From Alistipes sp. (GTDB taxonomy: Bacteria; Bacteroidota; Bacteroidia; Bacteroidales; Rikenellaceae): DNA of 64,000 nt. Within the stretch, counting starts at the first letter, position 1; each line of letters begins with the position of its first letter. Location: contig JAGAPT010000021.1 in NCBI GenBank assembly GCA_017623115.1, positions 1 through 64,000 on the forward strand. Direction: 5' to 3'. Shown here one piece after another: positions 62,354 through 64,000 of this stretch. The notes beneath the pieces were generated by a model that searched no databases, was not told the DNA's origin, and saw only the letters and a program-made list of their open reading frames with translations. Both the position numbers and the translations under genes were made by a program.

Positions 62354-64000
62354 GTGAGCGCCGATAAACAAGCCTTGAAAGAGCAGGTGGCTCTGTTGCC
62401 GCTATCGCCCGGGGTCTATCAATTCGTAGACCGCGGCGGTGTCATTATCTATGTCGGAAAGGCCAAATCGCTGCGTAAGCGTGTATCCTCCTATTTTGTT
62501 GAGAGTAAAGAGCATTCGCCCAAGGTGCGGGTGCTCGTGAAGCAAATTGTCGAGATTCGCCACATCGTCGTCGATTCGGAGCAGGATGCGTTGCTGCTGG
62601 AGAATTCGCTCATCAAACAGCTGCAACCGCGCTACAACATCCTGCTGAAGGATGATAAAAGCTACCCCTGGATTGTGGTGCGCAACGAGCCCTTCCCGCG
62701 TGTGGAATCGACCCGTCGGTTGCTGCACGATGGCTCCCACTACTATGGCCCTTATAGTTCGATTTCGATGCAGCGTAGCATCCTGGAGTTTATCCGTGAG
62801 GTGATTCCGTTGCGCACCTGCAAACTCAATCTTACGGACCGCCAGATTGCCCGTGGCCGCTATTCGGTGTGTCTGCAATACCACCTCGGGAATTGTAAAG
62901 GGCCTTGTATCGGGGTGCAGAGCGAGGAGGACTATCGTGCCGATGTCGACCTCGTACATGCCATCCTGAAAGGCGATTTGCGCCCTGTGCGCCAATACCT
63001 GACCCACGAGATGGAACAGGCGGCCGAAACCCTGCGCTTCGAGCAGGCGGCTCGCTATAAGCAACGCCTCGATGCGCTGGATAACTATGCGTCCCGTTCG
63101 GTTGTGGTCAGCTCACGCATCACCGATGTAGATGTCTTCTCGCTCCTGGTCGATGATGATGTCGCCTTCTGCAACTTTGTGCGCATCCGCCACGGCTCGA
63201 TTGTCGGCGTGACGACCGTGCGCCTTTCGACGGGTGTCGAGGCTACGGAGGCCGACATGCTCACGTTGGCCATCCAACACATGGTCGAGGAGGTGGCCGG
63301 AGGCGTGTTGGCTCGTGAGGTCATCGTGCCGTTCCTCCCCTCGACAACCCTGCTCTTCGATGGGGTAACCTTCACGGTGCCGAAGCGTGGCGAGAAACTC
63401 GACCTGCTCCACTTCTCGGAGAAGAGTGCCCGCATCTACCGTGCCGAGCAGCTCAAAAACCTCGAAATCAAGAACCCCGAACGCCATACCGAGCGGCTTA
63501 TGGAGGCGATGCGCAAGGAGTTGCACCTCGATCGGCAGCCACGGCATATCGAGTGCTTCGATAACTCGAATCTGCAAGGTACCTATCCTGTGGCCTCGTG
63601 TGTCGTGTTCCGTGACGGAAAGCCTTCGCGTAAGGAGTATCGCCACTTCAATATCAAGACCGTAGAGGGTCCCGATGACTTCGCCTCGATGCGCGAGATA
63701 GTCTATCGTCGTTATAGTCGCCTGATGGAGGAGGGGAGTGCGCTGCCCGACCTGATTATTATCGATGGCGGTAAGGGGCAACTTTCGAGTGCCTACGGTG
63801 TGTTGTGCGAGCTGGGTATCGAGCGGCAGGTGCCGATTGTCGGCCTGGCAAAGCGTATCGAAGAGATTTTCTTTCCGCACGACCCGATGCCCTACTACCT
63901 GAGCCGCACGGGTGAGCCACTGAAGGTGGTGTGTCATATCCGTGACGAAGCACACCGATTTGGTATTACCTTCCATCGTCAAAAGCGTAGCAAGGGATTT
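62354..64000 (+). CDS. uvrC: Excinuclease ABC subunit C (5' part)
   Basis: 549 codons from a GTG to the right edge, still open. The N-terminus MSADKQALKEQVALLPLSPG leads to the GIY-YIG nuclease (PGVYQFVDRGGVIIYVGKAKSL), then a UVR segment (EMEQAAETLRFEQAARYKQR) and the C-terminal RNase H-like nuclease (HIECFDNSNLQGTYPVASCV with Asp, and LIIIDGGKGQL with Asp). The final HhH DNA-binding part is outside the window. Makes the 3' and 5' incisions in nucleotide excision repair. No ATG in frame fits; GTG is supported by length and the family start. Confidence 0.93.
   Translation, partial: MSADKQALKEQVALLPLSPGVYQFVDRGGVIIYVGKAKSLRKRVSSYFVESKEHSPKVRVLVKQIVEIRHIVVDSEQDALLLENSLIKQLQPRYNILLKDDKSYPWIVVRNEPFPRVESTRRLLHDGSHYYGPYSSISMQRSILEFIREVIPLRTCKLNLTDRQIARGRYSVCLQYHLGNCKGPCIGVQSEEDYRADVDLVHAILKGDLRPVRQYLTHEMEQAAETLRFEQAARYKQRLDALDNYASRSVVVSSRITDVDVFSLLVDDDVAFCNFVRIRHGSIVGVTTVRLSTGVEATEADMLTLAIQHMVEEVAGGVLAREVIVPFLPSTTLLFDGVTFTVPKRGEKLDLLHFSEKSARIYRAEQLKNLEIKNPERHTERLMEAMRKELHLDRQPRHIECFDNSNLQGTYPVASCVVFRDGKPSRKEYRHFNIKTVEGPDDFASMREIVYRRYSRLMEEGSALPDLIIIDGGKGQLSSAYGVLCELGIERQVPIVGLAKRIEEIFFPHDPMPYYLSRTGEPLKVVCHIRDEAHRFGITFHRQKRSKGF

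Overview
The window reads as a chromosomal segment of a gut-type Bacteroidota, most likely Alistipes (Rikenellaceae) or a close relative. This is inferred from a SusC/SusD polysaccharide-utilisation locus, methylmalonyl-CoA mutase in two subunits, a three-subunit succinate dehydrogenase/fumarate reductase, type III glutamine synthetase, PspC/GIN-domain envelope genes, fairly GC-rich coding sequence, and promoters of the Bacteroidota form TTTG-N19/20-TAnnTTTG. The genus is inference only; no rRNA or tRNA gene was seen.

Layout. 1-5.4 kb: sugar genes on the minus strand (partial Na+/solute symporter, galM, kduI-kduD, a YhcH/YjgK-family lipoprotein) and one plus-strand alpha/beta-hydrolase lipoprotein. 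5.4-8.5 kb: an MBOAT/SGNH acylation pair behind an XRE-S24 regulator. 8.6-10.5 kb: a small unknown protein and an isolated, apparently intact phage terminase large subunit. 10.6-15.8 kb: tsaD, aldehyde dehydrogenase, a FadL-like porin and a membrane LytTR regulator. 15.9-25.7 kb: a plus-strand run tamB-exbB-exbD-tonB-DUF1573-mtaD-MBL hydrolase-SDR. 26-31 kb: minus-strand pfkA plus a PfkB-family kinase, then a PspC/PadR/GIN envelope operon. 31.4-41.3 kb: a PUL (PL1 pectate lyase, SusC, SusD, SusE-position lipoprotein). 41.4-48.3 kb: an NhaC antiporter and an RND efflux operon. 48.3-55 kb: glnN and the methylmalonyl-CoA mutase pair. 55.4-57.5 kb: rpsU, a ComEA-like HhH protein and an alpha/beta hydrolase. 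57.7-61.6 kb: sdhCAB with an unusual repeat block behind sdhB. 61.8-64 kb: a GNAT enzyme and the 5' part of uvrC.

How the genes fit together. The PL1/SusCD locus would cut and import pectin-type glycans, and KduI and KduD would carry the unsaturated uronate product to 2-keto-3-deoxygluconate. Succinate dehydrogenase/fumarate reductase and methylmalonyl-CoA mutase are the succinate-to-propionate limb typical of these fermenters. TonB/ExbBD can energise SusC-type porins.

Most unusual signals. (1) The last 14 codons plus stop of sdhB, with a terminator, recur twice more downstream at an exact 175-bp period, and every substitution among the three tails is synonymous; this resembles serial integration at a gene 3' end. 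(2) A ~100-bp palindromic element with compensatory stem changes lies behind the SDR gene and again behind the methylmalonyl-CoA mutase gene. (3) Four intergenic arrays share a 9-bp unit close to GGGAGNTTT, one of them a canonical G-quadruplex motif. (4) A lone terminase sits beside an S24 repressor and a structured leader. (5) uvrC appears to be transcribed from a consensus promoter placed so close to its GTG start that the mRNA should be leaderless.
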